Shown: piece after piece, positions 28,525 through 40,280 of the stretch
How positions within the stretch are numbered: the first letter of the stretch is position 1
How the letters are laid out: every line of letters starts with the position of its first letter
Origin: Halioglobus sp.
GTDB taxonomy: Bacteria; Pseudomonadota; Gammaproteobacteria; Pseudomonadales; Halieaceae
Reading direction: 5' to 3'
NCBI GenBank assembly: GCA_020443325.1
Contig: JAGRIK010000225.1
Span: 1-44,563 of the forward strand
DNA: 44,563 nt
The notes under the pieces: generated by a model
What the model saw: the letters and a program-made list of their open reading frames with translations, nothing else
Told to the model about the DNA's origin: nothing
The model's database searches: none
Program-made: the position numbers and the translations under genes

Positions 28525-30603
28525 ATGAGCACCGAAACCCTGCTGGTTGAATTGGGCACCGAGGAACTGCCCCCCAAGGCACTGAAATCCCTGGGGCTGG
28601 CTTTTCGCGATGGCGTTGTCGACGGCCTGAAACAGAGAGAACTGGCGCACGGCAAAGTACAGTGGTTTGCCACACCGCGACGCCTGGCAGTGATTGTCGA
28701 GGAACTTGTGTTACAAAGCGCCGAGAAAGCCGTGGAGATTCCCGGCCCTCCCGCGGAGCGCGCACGCGATGAACAGGGCAACTGGTCTGCAGCTGCGATA
28801 GGCTTTGCCAAAAAGCAGGGCATTGAGCCAGAGCAGCTACAGGTTATCGACACCCCCAAGGGCCAACGACTGGGTTTGCGCACCACCGTGCCCGGGCTCA
28901 GGACAGCCGATGCGTTAAACGACATTATCCAGGGCAGCATACAGAAACTGCCCATCCCCCGGCGCATGCGCTGGGGCGCCAGCCGGGAAGAGTTTGTCAG
29001 GCCCGTGCACTGGGCGGTTGCGATGCTGGGCGAGGACTATAACCACGGTGAGATTCTCGGCGTTGCCACCGGCAATACGACGCGGGGCCACCGGTTTATG
29101 AGCAGCGGCCCTATCACACTGCACAGGCCCGAAGACTATGTCGATGCGCTGCACAGTGCCAGCGTAGTGGCCGGGTTTGAAGAGCGGCGCGAGAAGATCC
29201 GTGAGCAGGTTACCGCCCAGGCCAGCGCACTGGGTGCGACAGCCGTCATCGACCCCGACCTGCTGGATGAGGTGACCGGACTGGTGGAATGGCCCGTCGC
29301 ACTGACCGGCTCCTTCGAAGCCCGTTTTCTGCAGGTGCCTTCAGAGGCGTTGATTTCCTCGATGAAGGAACACCAGAAGTATTTTCACGTTGTAGACGAT
29401 GCGGGCAACCTGATGCCGCACTTTATAACCGTGTCAAACATAGTAAGCGCTGACCCACGACAGATTGTCGCCGGGAACGAGCGCGTCATTCGTCCGCGTT
29501 TATCGGATGCAGCGTTCTTCTTCGACACCGACAAAAAGACCCCGCTGGCAGATCGCCTGCCTGCGCTGGACAAAATTGTCTTTCAGCAGAAACTGGGGAC
29601 GCTGCGGGACAAGACCGAACGCGTCACTGGTTTGGCGGGTGCGTTGGCACCGGCGGTTGGCGCGAGCGCGGAACTTGCGCAACGCGCGGCGCAATTGAGC
29701 AAGACCGATCTGGTCACTGATATGGTGCTCGAGTTTGCAGATATGCAGGGCATCGCGGGTTCCTATTACGCATTGCACGATGGCGAGGACACCGAAGTCG
29801 CCGCCGCGCTGGCGCAGCAGTACTGGCCGAAGTTTGCAGGGGACCAGCTACCTGAAACACCCACTGCGTGCACGCTCGCGCTGGCCGATCGCCTGGATAC
29901 GCTGGTCGGCATCTTCGGCATCGGTCAACCGCCCACGGGTTCCAAGGATCCGTTTGCACTGCGCAGGGCGTCGCTGTCCGTTTTGCGCATTGTGGTCGAG
30001 AAGTGCCTGACGCTGGATTTGCGCGATTGCCTGGAACTGGCCGTCGCACAGTATCCGGCAGGTAGCCTTCAGCCGGGCACGGCCGAGCAGGTACTGGACT
30101 ATATGATTGAGCGTTTTCGCGCCTGGTATGAAGAGGACAATATTCCTGTCGAAGTCTTCAAGTCTGTCAGTGCGCGCAGGCTCTCGCGCCCGCTGGATAT
30201 TCATCGCCGGGTGCTGGCTGTGCACGCGTTCACGCAACTGCCGGAAGCGCAGGCCCTCGCCGCCGCCAACAAGCGCGTCTCCAATATCCTGGACAAGTTG
30301 GATAGTACTCACTCTTTTGGGATGGTAAGCGCTGACTTACTGCTGGAGCCACAGGAGCAGGAGCTCTCCGAGCGCATTCAGGCGTTGTCCGCAAGCTGCC
30401 AACAGCACCTGGAGCGCGATGAATACTCCCAGGCGCTGAACTCCCTGGCCAGCCTGAGAGCACCGGTAGACGCTTTTTTCGACGGTGTAATGGTCAATGA
30501 CGACGACGAAGCACTGCGCCAGAACCGGCTCAACCTGCTGAAACAGTTGCGTGACCTGTTCCTCGGTGTCGCAGACATTTCACTGCTGGCAGTGTCGAAG
30601 TAA
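28525..30603 (+). CDS. glyS: Glycyl-tRNA synthetase beta subunit
   Basis: tRNA-binding subunit of glycyl-tRNA synthetase, 692 residues (E. coli 689). N terminus TLLVELGTEELPPKAL, then PRRLAV, RRMRWG, FVRPVHWAVAML, TRGHRF, the HD-like domain with LSKTDLVTDMV, FADMQGIAGSYYA and a C-terminal anticodon-binding DALR-like domain (VNDDDEALRQNRLNLLKQL). The start ATG at 28525 has a very strong ribosome-binding site (GGGGAGGAG), which overlaps the end of glyQ. In-frame sequence further upstream belongs to glyQ in another frame. Confidence 0.97.
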   Translation: MSTETLLVELGTEELPPKALKSLGLAFRDGVVDGLKQRELAHGKVQWFATPRRLAVIVEELVLQSAEKAVEIPGPPAERARDEQGNWSAAAIGFAKKQGIEPEQLQVIDTPKGQRLGLRTTVPGLRTADALNDIIQGSIQKLPIPRRMRWGASREEFVRPVHWAVAMLGEDYNHGEILGVATGNTTRGHRFMSSGPITLHRPEDYVDALHSASVVAGFEERREKIREQVTAQASALGATAVIDPDLLDEVTGLVEWPVALTGSFEARFLQVPSEALISSMKEHQKYFHVVDDAGNLMPHFITVSNIVSADPRQIVAGNERVIRPRLSDAAFFFDTDKKTPLADRLPALDKIVFQQKLGTLRDKTERVTGLAGALAPAVGASAELAQRAAQLSKTDLVTDMVLEFADMQGIAGSYYALHDGEDTEVAAALAQQYWPKFAGDQLPETPTACTLALADRLDTLVGIFGIGQPPTGSKDPFALRRASLSVLRIVVEKCLTLDLRDCLELAVAQYPAGSLQPGTAEQVLDYMIERFRAWYEEDNIPVEVFKSVSARRLSRPLDIHRRVLAVHAFTQLPEAQALAAANKRVSNILDKLDSTHSFGMVSADLLLEPQEQELSERIQALSASCQQHLERDEYSQALNSLASLRAPVDAFFDGVMVNDDDEALRQNRLNLLKQLRDLFLGVADISLLAVSK

Positions 30604-30727
30604 CACTGAGGTACCGGGCCGGGCAAGTGTGTCTCGAATAGCGACACGTGGCGCTGGTCGCGATGAACGAAACGCCTCTGCAGAGCCTTCTTGATTTACA
30701 CTGCCAGTCCGCGAGAAGGATTACCCG

Positions 30728-32236
30728 ATGACGACGCTAACCGACGAGCAATTAATCATCATCGCCGCCGCACTGGCAGCAACCCTGGTGACGGCCCTGG
30801 TAATCAGCATCTGGCAGGGTATTACCAGCCGTCGCGCCCTCGCAGCGACTCGCGAAGAATTACATGCGCGCGAACAGGAATTGTCCGAGGCTCGCGCGGA
30901 AGCGCGCGGACAGTCGGTAGCCGTCGAGCAGGGCCACCGGCAATTGCAGGCAAACCAGCATGAACTGAATACCCTGAAAGCCGAACTCGCGGCCATGCAC
31001 CAACAGCTCAACAAAACACTGCAGGAGCACGCGCAACTGAAGACGCAACAGCTTGAGCGCGAGGACCGGCACCTGGAACAAATCACGCTGTTGAACGAAA
31101 CACGCGAGAACCTCAAGAAGGAGTTTGAGAACCTGGCCAACCGGATTTTTGAAGACAAGGGGAAAAGCTTTACCTCGACCAGCCAGGCCTCGCTTGAGGC
31201 ACTGTTAAAGCCCTTTCGCGAGCAGATCACTGGCTTCCAGACACGTATCAACGAGGTGCATTCAGAATCATTGCGCGGGAACACCGCTTTAGAGAAGGAG
31301 ATCCAGAGGGTGCTGGAAGTCGGACTGGAGATGAACAGCCAGGCCAGCAACCTGACCATGGCACTCAAGGGCGACAAGAAAACCGCCGGGAACTGGGGCG
31401 AGGCACAGCTGCAGCGAACGCTGGAACTGGCCGGCCTGCAGGCTGGAGAGCACTACGAATCCCAGGCCACGTTTCGGGACCAGGAGGGCAAGCGTAAGCT
31501 GCCGGATTTCATCATCAAGCTGCCCGACAGCAAGAATATCGTTATCGACAGCAAGGTCTCACTCGTGGACTACGACCGGGCCATCGCCGCCGATACCGAC
31601 GAGGCCTGTACCGAGGCGCTCAATGCACACGCGCAGGCCGTGCGGAATCATATCGACGACCTGGCCTCCAAAAATTACGCCAACCTGCTCGGCATAGGCA
31701 GCCCCGACTTTGTCCTGATGTTTATGCCCATTGAGCCGGCCTACATCGAAGCCATGAAACACAACAAGGAATTGTTCAATTACGGCTACAAGAAAGGCGT
31801 CATTATGGTGTCACATACCACATTGATGCCCATTCTGCGGACAGTAGCCAACCTGTGGATGATCGAACAGGGCAACAGGGAGGCCAAGGAAATCAGCAGC
31901 AGGGCAGGGGATATCTACAACCAGGTCTGCCTGGTCGCAGAACGGCTGAACAAACTGGGGAACACATTGCGGGCCGCCAACAATCACTACAATGAAACCA
32001 TCACCGGCCTGGTTGGCAAGCAGGGACTGCACGGCAAGGTAGAGCGCTTCCAGCAGCTCTCGGCAAAAGCCAATAAGGAGATGGCCTCGCTGGAGGCCAT
32101 CCATGATGACATCGAAAATGATCGCCTGGAAACCATTGCAGGCGCCCAGGATGAAGGGGCCGAATTACCCCGGTTGGAGGAGGCGGACACGCTGGAAAAC
32201 GAAGGCGGCCCTATAGTCGCGAAGAACAGCATATAA
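30728..32236 (+). CDS. rmuC: RmuC-family DNA recombination protein
   Basis: RmuC limits recombination at inverted repeats in E. coli; the C-terminal domain belongs to the restriction-endonuclease-like fold. The 502-residue product has one N-terminal membrane helix (about 8-28), a long coiled coil (about 40-140, rich in Glu, Gln, Leu), then the conserved domain with KKTAGNWGEAQLQRTLE, LPDFIIKLPDSKNIVIDSKVSL (split here as LPDFIIKLPD and NIVIDSKVSL), FVLMFMPIEPAY and NLWMIEQGNREAKEI. AGAAGGA precedes the ATG. Its position between glyS and gyrB is not the usual one in Pseudomonas. Its link to inverted-repeat stability is notable given the palindromes in this window, but they are far apart and no relation is shown. 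Confidence 0.95.
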   Translation: MTTLTDEQLIIIAAALAATLVTALVISIWQGITSRRALAATREELHAREQELSEARAEARGQSVAVEQGHRQLQANQHELNTLKAELAAMHQQLNKTLQEHAQLKTQQLEREDRHLEQITLLNETRENLKKEFENLANRIFEDKGKSFTSTSQASLEALLKPFREQITGFQTRINEVHSESLRGNTALEKEIQRVLEVGLEMNSQASNLTMALKGDKKTAGNWGEAQLQRTLELAGLQAGEHYESQATFRDQEGKRKLPDFIIKLPDSKNIVIDSKVSLVDYDRAIAADTDEACTEALNAHAQAVRNHIDDLASKNYANLLGIGSPDFVLMFMPIEPAYIEAMKHNKELFNYGYKKGVIMVSHTTLMPILRTVANLWMIEQGNREAKEISSRAGDIYNQVCLVAERLNKLGNTLRAANNHYNETITGLVGKQGLHGKVERFQQLSAKANKEMASLEAIHDDIENDRLETIAGAQDEGAELPRLEEADTLENEGGPIVAKNSI

Positions 32237-32246
32237 GGGCCAGGCG

Positions 32247-33374
32247 GTGGTATTGCTGCTGGATCTAGCGCGCGGTTTGGCCTGCCTCTGGGTGTTCCTG
32301 TTTCATCTGCAAAGTCTCTTTGCCACACCATCCCCGCTTATTGCCAGTATCGCGTCCTTTGGCCATCTGGGGGTCCCGATGTTTTTCGTTATTTCGGGAT
32401 ACGTCATTACGTTTGCTGCCGAGTCCAGCCGCAACGCAAACAGGGCGCCGCTGGTATTCCTGAGGAACCGGTTCCGGCGAATCTATCTCACCTACTGGGC
32501 ATCGCTGCTGCTGGTGCTTTTGCTGCCTTACGGGCTGGAACTGCTGAGCAGTTTCAAGACGGGGCAATATACCCTTCCAGAGAGCCTGCTCACCAGATAC
32601 AACCCGGGCGAATGGCTCAACATCGTGCTACTCACAAAGGTATTCTGGGCAAACACCAATGATTTGGCCCATGAGTTTGCCGGTATAAACACGGTCTACT
32701 GGACGCTGGCGATTGAGTTCCAGTTCTATCTCGTTGTATTCATCGCGCTGTGCCTTGGCAGATATTATCGCCACGCGATAGCGCTGGTGACGCTGGTATC
32801 GCTGCTGCTGATCATCATACCCAATAGCGTAAATTACGGATTGTTCCTGCACTACTGGCCGGCATTTTCGGTTGGGATTCTCCTGGCTTATCTACACAGG
32901 AATGGCATCGAGCTACATATAAACTCCGCGCGCAACGTGATGCTACTGGTCGTCTTCACCGCGATAACGCTGGCCTACGCGGCCTACATACACCCCATTC
33001 AAATACGCACGCAGTTCCTGGCGTTCGCCTCCATCTTTGGCGCATTGCTTTGGCTGTATTCTGATTTGGAGCTGGTATTACAGCGCCTGAAGCGCAGCAA
33101 CAGTTGGCTGGTGTATATTCTGCTGGAGCCCTGGCTGGTTCTGGGTGCGATGTCCTACTCCGTCTACCTGCTACACCTCAAGCTCTTTGCGCTGCCCTTT
33201 ATGTTCGCGAGCCAGCTCTTTAACGCAGACAGCATCGGCCTGGGGCTGGTGACCATATTGAGCACGCTGGTGCTCACCTACCCGTTTTATTATTTTGTGG
33301 AGCGGCGATTTTTGAGCCAGCGCTATAAAACGTTACACCGCTCCGTAATAAGTGTGGCAGGCACGAAGAAGTGA
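32247..33374 (+). CDS. Membrane acyltransferase, OafA/YrhL (acyltransferase 3) family
   Basis: Integral membrane O-acyltransferase of 375 residues with about ten helices. It has the family R-x10-H signature near the N terminus (R9 and H20 in LARGLACLWVFLFH), followed by GHLGVPMFFVISGYVI and FLRNRFRRIYLTYW, and a C-terminal YSVYLLHLKLF segment. There is no SGNH domain. Such enzymes acylate cell-surface sugars, for example lipopolysaccharide O-antigen or exopolysaccharide; the substrate is unknown. The start is GTG at 32247, 10 nt after rmuC; it is probably co-transcribed. Base composition is slightly more AT-rich than neighbours. Convergent with gyrB. Confidence 0.88.
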   Translation: MVLLLDLARGLACLWVFLFHLQSLFATPSPLIASIASFGHLGVPMFFVISGYVITFAAESSRNANRAPLVFLRNRFRRIYLTYWASLLLVLLLPYGLELLSSFKTGQYTLPESLLTRYNPGEWLNIVLLTKVFWANTNDLAHEFAGINTVYWTLAIEFQFYLVVFIALCLGRYYRHAIALVTLVSLLLIIIPNSVNYGLFLHYWPAFSVGILLAYLHRNGIELHINSARNVMLLVVFTAITLAYAAYIHPIQIRTQFLAFASIFGALLWLYSDLELVLQRLKRSNSWLVYILLEPWLVLGAMSYSVYLLHLKLFALPFMFASQLFNADSIGLGLVTILSTLVLTYPFYYFVERRFLSQRYKTLHRSVISVAGTKK

Positions 33375-33380
33375 CAAGCA

Positions 33381-33422
33381 AGTTTTAAAATGTGCCCGCA
33401 GAGCACTCAACCTGCGGGCACA
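33381..33422 (-). terminator. Probable intrinsic terminator after gyrB
   Basis: A perfect 11-bp stem (33391-33401 with 33412-33422, TGTGCCCGCAG and its complement) with a 10-nt loop. On the minus strand it is followed by TTTTAAAACTT, so it fits gyrB; on the plus strand it is followed by AAATAC and would be weaker for the acyltransferase gene. It fills most of the 72-base gap between the convergent genes. Confidence 0.75.
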
Positions 33423-33446
33423 AATACAACACACGCTGTCGCCAGT

Positions 33447-35861
<2,415 letters not shown>

Positions 35862-35912
35862 TCACTCTCTATATGGCTTTCTGTGAATTCAAAGTCTCTA
35901 AACACACCCGCG

Positions 35913-37031
35913 TCAATCCAGGGGATGCCGTGTTACGTTACCGTGTTCCACGTGGAACATCGTCAACTCGCTCATTTTCGGCCAAACTGACCGAATCTCC
36001 TCCTGGGCGATACAGGTAATAAATACCTGCGTGTCCATAGAATCCAACAACTCGCACACCAACAGGCTATGCTCGCGATCCAGTTCGGACGGCAGGTCAT
36101 CAATCAAATAAGTGCACTTACCGCGTGCACCGAGCTGCGCCATTAGCTGGCCCTGGGCCAACTTGAGGCCGCAGACAACCAGCTTCTGCTGGCCCCTCGA
36201 CAACGTTTCTGCAGCCAAATGACCGCCCGACAGCACCCGGACATCTGCCCGCTGCGGACCCGAGTGGGTATAACCCTGCTCCGTATCGGTACTGTAGCCC
36301 TGTTGAAGCGCCTCCAGATAGCCCAGTTGCCGGTCCCAACCCTGCTGGTAACGCAGTTCCAACGCGTCAAGGGATGGTGCCAATCTTGCCATTATCTCCT
36401 TGAAACGCGGAGACAAAATCGCGAAATAGTCCTTCCTGTACGCGTTTATCGCCTCGCCAGACTGCGCCAGGTCGCGCGTCCAGACAGCCAGCTCATGGTC
36501 GGCGATTTTACCACGACGCAGCAGATTATTGCGTTGTTTTATACACCTTTGGAATCGCTGCCATTGCCCAAAAAATTGTTGTTCCACGTGGAACACACCC
36601 CAGTCCAGATACTGGCGCCGGCCTCCCGGCGGCCCGGTCAGCAAACCAAAGCTTTCCGCGGTTATCACTTGCAAGGGTAGCTGTGCAGCCAACTCTGCGA
36701 CCGTTCGCACCGGTTTGCCGCCTATCTTGATCTGCGCCTCCCCGCTGCGACTTCGTTGCACACCCATTGGCAGACCAGCCCCGGACGCGCGCTCACCTCT
36801 CCCTCTGGAACTTACGCCAAACACCGTACATGCGGGCGTATCGTGTGTTATCAGGCTCTTGACACTGGTACCACGGAAAGAGCGCGCCATGCCCAGTAGA
36901 TGTATTGCTTCCAATACACTGGTTTTTCCGCTTCCGTTCGAACCGAAAAAAACATTGACCTTCTGTAAGCCCTGCAACCTGACCTGCTGCAGGTTTCTTA
37001 CATGATTTATCTGTAACTGGGAAAGCGCCAC
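35913..37031 (-). CDS. recF: DNA replication and repair protein RecF
   Basis: SMC-like ABC ATPase that loads RecA at gaps through RecO and RecR. The 372-residue product has Walker A GSNGSGKT at 30-37, signature LSRGQQK, and Walker B LIDDLPSELD. The start codon is GTG at 37031 and no clear ribosome-binding site is visible, so the start is moderately sure. The gene contains two perfect 16-bp parS palindromes, which encode the repeated peptide FHVE at residues 147-150 and 359-362. Both peptide positions are also FHVE-like in Pseudomonas RecF. Confidence 0.96.
   Translation of the reverse strand: MALSQLQINHVRNLQQVRLQGLQKVNVFFGSNGSGKTSVLEAIHLLGMARSFRGTSVKSLITHDTPACTVFGVSSRGRGERASGAGLPMGVQRSRSGEAQIKIGGKPVRTVAELAAQLPLQVITAESFGLLTGPPGGRRQYLDWGVFHVEQQFFGQWQRFQRCIKQRNNLLRRGKIADHELAVWTRDLAQSGEAINAYRKDYFAILSPRFKEIMARLAPSLDALELRYQQGWDRQLGYLEALQQGYSTDTEQGYTHSGPQRADVRVLSGGHLAAETLSRGQQKLVVCGLKLAQGQLMAQLGARGKCTYLIDDLPSELDREHSLLVCELLDSMDTQVFITCIAQEEIRSVWPKMSELTMFHVEHGNVTRHPLD
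35944..35959. promoter_or_regulatory. parS centromere site 1, inside recF
   Basis: Perfect 16-bp palindrome TGTTCCACGTGGAACA, the ParB-binding parS consensus of Pseudomonas-type chromosomes. It lies near the 3' end of recF and encodes FHVEH in frame. ParB would load here to organise the origin region for segregation. Its parA/parB genes are not in the window; they normally follow mnmE-mnmG-rsmG just beyond the right edge. Confidence 0.93.
36580..36595. promoter_or_regulatory. parS centromere site 2, inside recF
   Basis: Second perfect copy of TGTTCCACGTGGAACA, 636 bp from the first and about 3.2 kb from the dnaA start. It encodes VFHVE in the conserved WGVFHVE segment of RecF. Two exact copies in one gene argue strongly for function. 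Confidence 0.93.
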
Positions 37032-37124
37032 ATTAATGCTGGAGATTCAGCCGCTCAGCCCGGGTTTGCCCGACCTGCTGCAATAAACCCGGTTGCGACC
37101 TGTGTTTGATTAGAAAGCGCTCTC

Positions 37125-38237
37125 TTAAAGGCGCATCGGCATGACAACGTACAGGGAATCCCCGGCCTCAGACTCCTCCAACAGCGCGCTGCTATTGGGG
37201 TCAGCGAGCGATAGTTTGACCTGCTCACCACTGAGCACACCCAAAACATCGAGCAAATAGCTGACATTGAACCCTATTTCGAGGGGTTCTCCTGAAAACT
37301 CGACGGAAACGGTTTCTTCCGCCTCTTCCTGTTCGGGGTTGTTGGCCACGATATCCAGGGTGTCCTGGGTCAGCTTCAAGCGTACCCCACGGTATTTCTC
37401 GTTCGAGAGAATAGCCGTACGCGTAAACGCCTGGCGCAACTCCTGGCGGGAGCCCATCAATATTTTGTCAGGAGAGCGGGGCAATACCCTCTGGTAATCG
37501 GGAAATTTGCCATCGACGAGCTTGGAGGTAAACGTGAAGTTCTCGGTTGCCGCCCTGATATGGTTACTGCCTATAACGATCGCTATCTCCTCCTCATCGT
37601 CCATCAGCAAACGAGCCAACTCCAGAACACCCTTGCGGGGGAGAATCACCTGCGCACCCCCCTCGCCATTGACCTTTACTTTCTCTGGCAGGGTACACAT
37701 AGCCAGGCGATGACCGTCGGTGGCAACCACTCGCAGTTGCTGCTTGCCGTCGATCTCCCACAGCATGCCGTTCAAATAATAGCGGACGTCCTGCTGCGCC
37801 ATCGCAAAACCAGTACGATCGATCAACCGCCGCAGCTGGCCCTGTTTCAAAGTCAGCTGATGCGTTCCGATGCTGTCTTCAACATTGGGGAATTCCCTTG
37901 CCGGCAGGGTTGAAAGCGTAAAACGGCTGCGCCCGGACTTCACGGTGACCTTGCTTTCCTTCGCCGTGATATCAATATCGCTACCCTCGGGCAGCGATTT
38001 ACAAATATCCAGCAGCTTGCGCGCCGGGACGGTAATTTCACCGGAGTCTCCAGCTGTGGCCAGTTGTACCCGGCCCACCAATTCCACTTCCAGGTCGGTA
38101 CCAGTCAGGGAAAGGCGATCTTCCTCCAGAACGAGCAGCACATTCGCCAGAATCGGCAGGGTTTGGCGGCGCTCTACCACGCCCGCCACGAGATTTAATG
38201 ACTTGACCAGGCTATCCCGTGAAATACTGAACTTCAT
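37125..38237 (-). CDS. dnaN: DNA polymerase III sliding clamp (beta subunit)
   Basis: Processivity clamp, 370 residues (E. coli 366), forming a ring dimer on DNA. Three repeated clamp domains are seen, with the N terminus MKFSISRDSLVKSLNLVAGV, the middle part GMLWEIDGKQQLRVVATDGHRLA and the C terminus DSLYVVMPMRL. The ATG at 38237 is 50 nt downstream of the dnaA stop, so it belongs to the dnaA operon. Gap to recF is 93 nt. Confidence 0.98.
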   Translation of the reverse strand: MKFSISRDSLVKSLNLVAGVVERRQTLPILANVLLVLEEDRLSLTGTDLEVELVGRVQLATAGDSGEITVPARKLLDICKSLPEGSDIDITAKESKVTVKSGRSRFTLSTLPAREFPNVEDSIGTHQLTLKQGQLRRLIDRTGFAMAQQDVRYYLNGMLWEIDGKQQLRVVATDGHRLAMCTLPEKVKVNGEGGAQVILPRKGVLELARLLMDDEEEIAIVIGSNHIRAATENFTFTSKLVDGKFPDYQRVLPRSPDKILMGSRQELRQAFTRTAILSNEKYRGVRLKLTQDTLDIVANNPEQEEAEETVSVEFSGEPLEIGFNVSYLLDVLGVLSGEQVKLSLADPNSSALLEESEAGDSLYVVMPMRL

Positions 38238-38287
38238 AGAGGTGTTTTCCCTTCACATATGCTAGTGCATAAAACCAATGTTTGTTT

Positions 38288-39748
38288 TCAAGTAGTCAGT
38301 GTTCTTAGTAGATTCTTGTAATCTTCTCGAATATCGGAGTTCGTTTCCCGAAGTTCCTTGATTTTACGACATGCATGAAGAACTGTCGTGTGATCTCTGC
38401 CACCAAAACTATCCCCGATTTCAGGCAGGCTATGGTTGGTCAATTCCTTCGACAAGGCCATGGCCATCTGTCGGGGCCTGGCGACCGATCGACTGCGCCG
38501 GCGTGACATCATATCTGCTATTTTGATCTTGTAGTACTCCGCAGCCGTTCGCTGGATATTATCCATACTCACCTGCCTCGCCTGCAGTGCCAGCAGGTCT
38601 TTGAGGCTTTCCTTTATCAGGTCAATATCAATCGCTCGCCCGACAAACCGCGCACTCGCTATCACGCGTTTCAAAGCGCCCTCGAGTTCCCGCACGTTGG
38701 AGCGGATGCGTTGTGCAATGAAAAACGCTGCGTCCGGCGGCAGATCAATATTCGCCTCGGACGCCTTTTTCATCAGGATCGCGACACGCGTTTCCAGTTC
38801 CGGCGGCTCTACCGCGACAGTAAGACCCCAACCAAAACGCGACTTGAGCCGCTCCTCCAGTCCGTCAATTTCCTTGGGGTAGCGATCACAGGTGAGTATC
38901 ATCTGCTGCCCACCTTCAAGAAGCGCGTTGAATGTGTGGAAAAACTCCTCCTGAGACCGATCCTTCTTCGCGAAAAACTGGATGTCATCGATCAGCAGTG
39001 CATCGACAGAGCGGTAATAGCGTTTGAAGTCAGTGATGGCATTCAACTGCAGCGCCTTTACCATATCGGCAACAAAACGCTCCGAGTGAAGGTAAACCAC
39101 TTTAGCCTCCGGGTTCTGCGCTTTCAGTGCGTTACCCACGGCGTGCATCAAATGTGTTTTCCCAAGACCAACCCCACCGTATAAAAACAGGGGGTTATAG
39201 GAGTTACCAGGATTCTCTGCAACCTGTTGAGCGGCCGCCAGGGCAAGCTGGTTGGATTTACCCTCAACGAAACTGCCAAACGTGTAATTCTCGAACAGAT
39301 GATGCGAGTGCTGCACCGCACCTTCAACTTCAACTCCGCTGGAAGCCACTATCGCCGGCCTGGCGGGGGCAACCACTGGCGCGACTGTGCCGCTGCCAGA
39401 CGGTGTGCGTTGCGAAAAGCTGTTGTGATTTACGGACTGCACCGGTGGCGGAATTTGCCCCACCGGTGGCATCTCTTCTGGATCCATGCGCCGCCCTGCC
39501 GGGTTGGATGCACCTATCTCCAGGGCAACGTCAAACTGCTCCTCGGGCTGAAACTCCCGAACCAGCTCAAAAATGCGTTCCGAGTACTTTTCGGCCACAA
39601 AATCCTTGATAAACCGGTTTGGCGCGAAAAGCGTCAACGATCGGTCGTCAGTGCTCGCTTGAAGTGGTCGAATCCAGGTATTGAACTGCTGTGACGGCAA
39701 TTCATCACGCAAACGATTGACACATTTCTGCCATACTGCTTCAGGCAA
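38288..39748 (-). CDS. dnaA: Chromosomal replication initiator DnaA
   Basis: AAA+ initiator that binds DnaA boxes and melts the origin. The 486-residue product has domain I (about 1-85, [21 protein letters not shown]), a Pro-rich linker (about 90-135), the AAA+ core with Walker [10 protein letters not shown] at 191-199 and Walker [10 protein letters not shown], and the DNA-binding domain IV with the signature [14 protein letters not shown]. The start codon is TTG at 39748 with AAGGGG about 7 nt upstream; it matches the family N terminus, and no ATG or GTG fits. Likely autoregulated through the DnaA boxes at 39873 and 39992 (inference). Confidence 0.97.
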   Translation of the reverse strand: MPEAVWQKCVNRLRDELPSQQFNTWIRPLQASTDDRSLTLFAPNRFIKDFVAEKYSERIFELVREFQPEEQFDVALEIGASNPAGRRMDPEEMPPVGQIPPPVQSVNHNSFSQRTPSGSGTVAPVVAPARPAIVASSGVEVEGAVQHSHHLFENYTFGSFVEGKSNQLALAAAQQVAENPGNSYNPLFLYGGVGLGKTHLMHAVGNALKAQNPEAKVVYLHSERFVADMVKALQLNAITDFKRYYRSVDALLIDDIQFFAKKDRSQEEFFHTFNALLEGGQQMILTCDRYPKEIDGLEERLKSRFGWGLTVAVEPPELETRVAILMKKASEANIDLPPDAAFFIAQRIRSNVRELEGALKRVIASARFVGRAIDIDLIKESLKDLLALQARQVSMDNIQRTAAEYYKIKIADMMSRRRSRSVARPRQMAMALSKELTNHSLPEIGDSFGGRDHTTVLHACRKIKELRETNSDIREDYKNLLRTLTT

Positions 39749-39872
39749 AAGTAACCCCTTAAAGCTGGGTAGGACACCCGGGCTTTACAAAAACTAATGG
39801 AAGATAACAATTATATTATTGCCCGGCATCTACGCCTGGCGAGTGACCGAATCATACCCCTGTTTTGCCGAG

Positions 39873-39881
39873 TTATCCACA
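39873..39881 (+). promoter_or_regulatory. DnaA box, perfect consensus TTATCCACA
   Basis: Exact match to TTATNCACA on the plus strand, about 60 nt upstream of the dnaA -10 candidate and next to the AT-rich segment. Suits origin function or dnaA autoregulation. Confidence 0.85.
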
Positions 39882-39991
39882 AATAAAAGCGGATGATCCA
39901 AAATTTTTTTTCTTATAAATTTCAATAGTTTATTAAACTTCTGGTTGATTATTAGCCGATCAGGCGAAATTCTTCCCTGAATAGTTTTTCC

Positions 39992-40000
39992 TGTGTATAA
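39992..40000 (-). promoter_or_regulatory. DnaA box, perfect consensus TTATACACA
   Basis: TGTGTATAA on the plus strand is an exact TTATNCACA match on the minus strand, on the far side of the AT-rich segment from the other box. Confidence 0.8.
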
Positions 40001-40162
40001 CTTGTAGATATCTTTTTGAGAAGTTGTGTGTGGAAGCCGTAAAGGTGCGCAAACCCTGCATCCGGGCTACAGCGGGTAATTCCGGAATTTGATACCCAAT
40101 CTCTCACCTGTACCGCCATTTCAACGCTTGTACCGCTGCACTGAAAAAGACCCTGATAAGCG

Positions 40163-40191
40163 TTGAATTAGACAGCGCATTTACATAGAAT
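40163..40191 (+). promoter_or_regulatory. Sigma-70 promoter for rpmH-rnpA
   Basis: TTGAAT (40163-40168), 17-nt spacer, TAGAAT (40186-40191). Transcription would start near 40198, giving a leader of about 80 nt that contains the small hairpin GCGGC-atct-GCCGC. Confidence 0.75.
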
Positions 40192-40280
40192 AGCCACCCT
40201 TTTTTCGGGCTGGGGTAAACCACGCGGCATCTGCCGCTTTGGGTAATCTCCCGTTCACTCTGTTTATCTGGAACCAAGCT

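Larger units (their letters stand above)
39749..40280. other. dnaA-rpmH intergenic region, candidate oriC
   Basis: Gap of 532 bases, strongly AT-rich between about 39898 and 39956 (long T runs, TTATAAATTT, TTTATTAAA). It contains two consensus DnaA boxes in opposite orientation (39873-39881 and 39992-40000) flanking the AT-rich part. In Pseudomonas, oriC is in this gap. On the minus strand a TATAAT at 39815-39810 may be the dnaA -10. Only two perfect boxes are present, fewer than expected for a typical oriC, so it could instead be the dnaA regulatory region (see 44166-44563). No gene. Confidence 0.65.
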
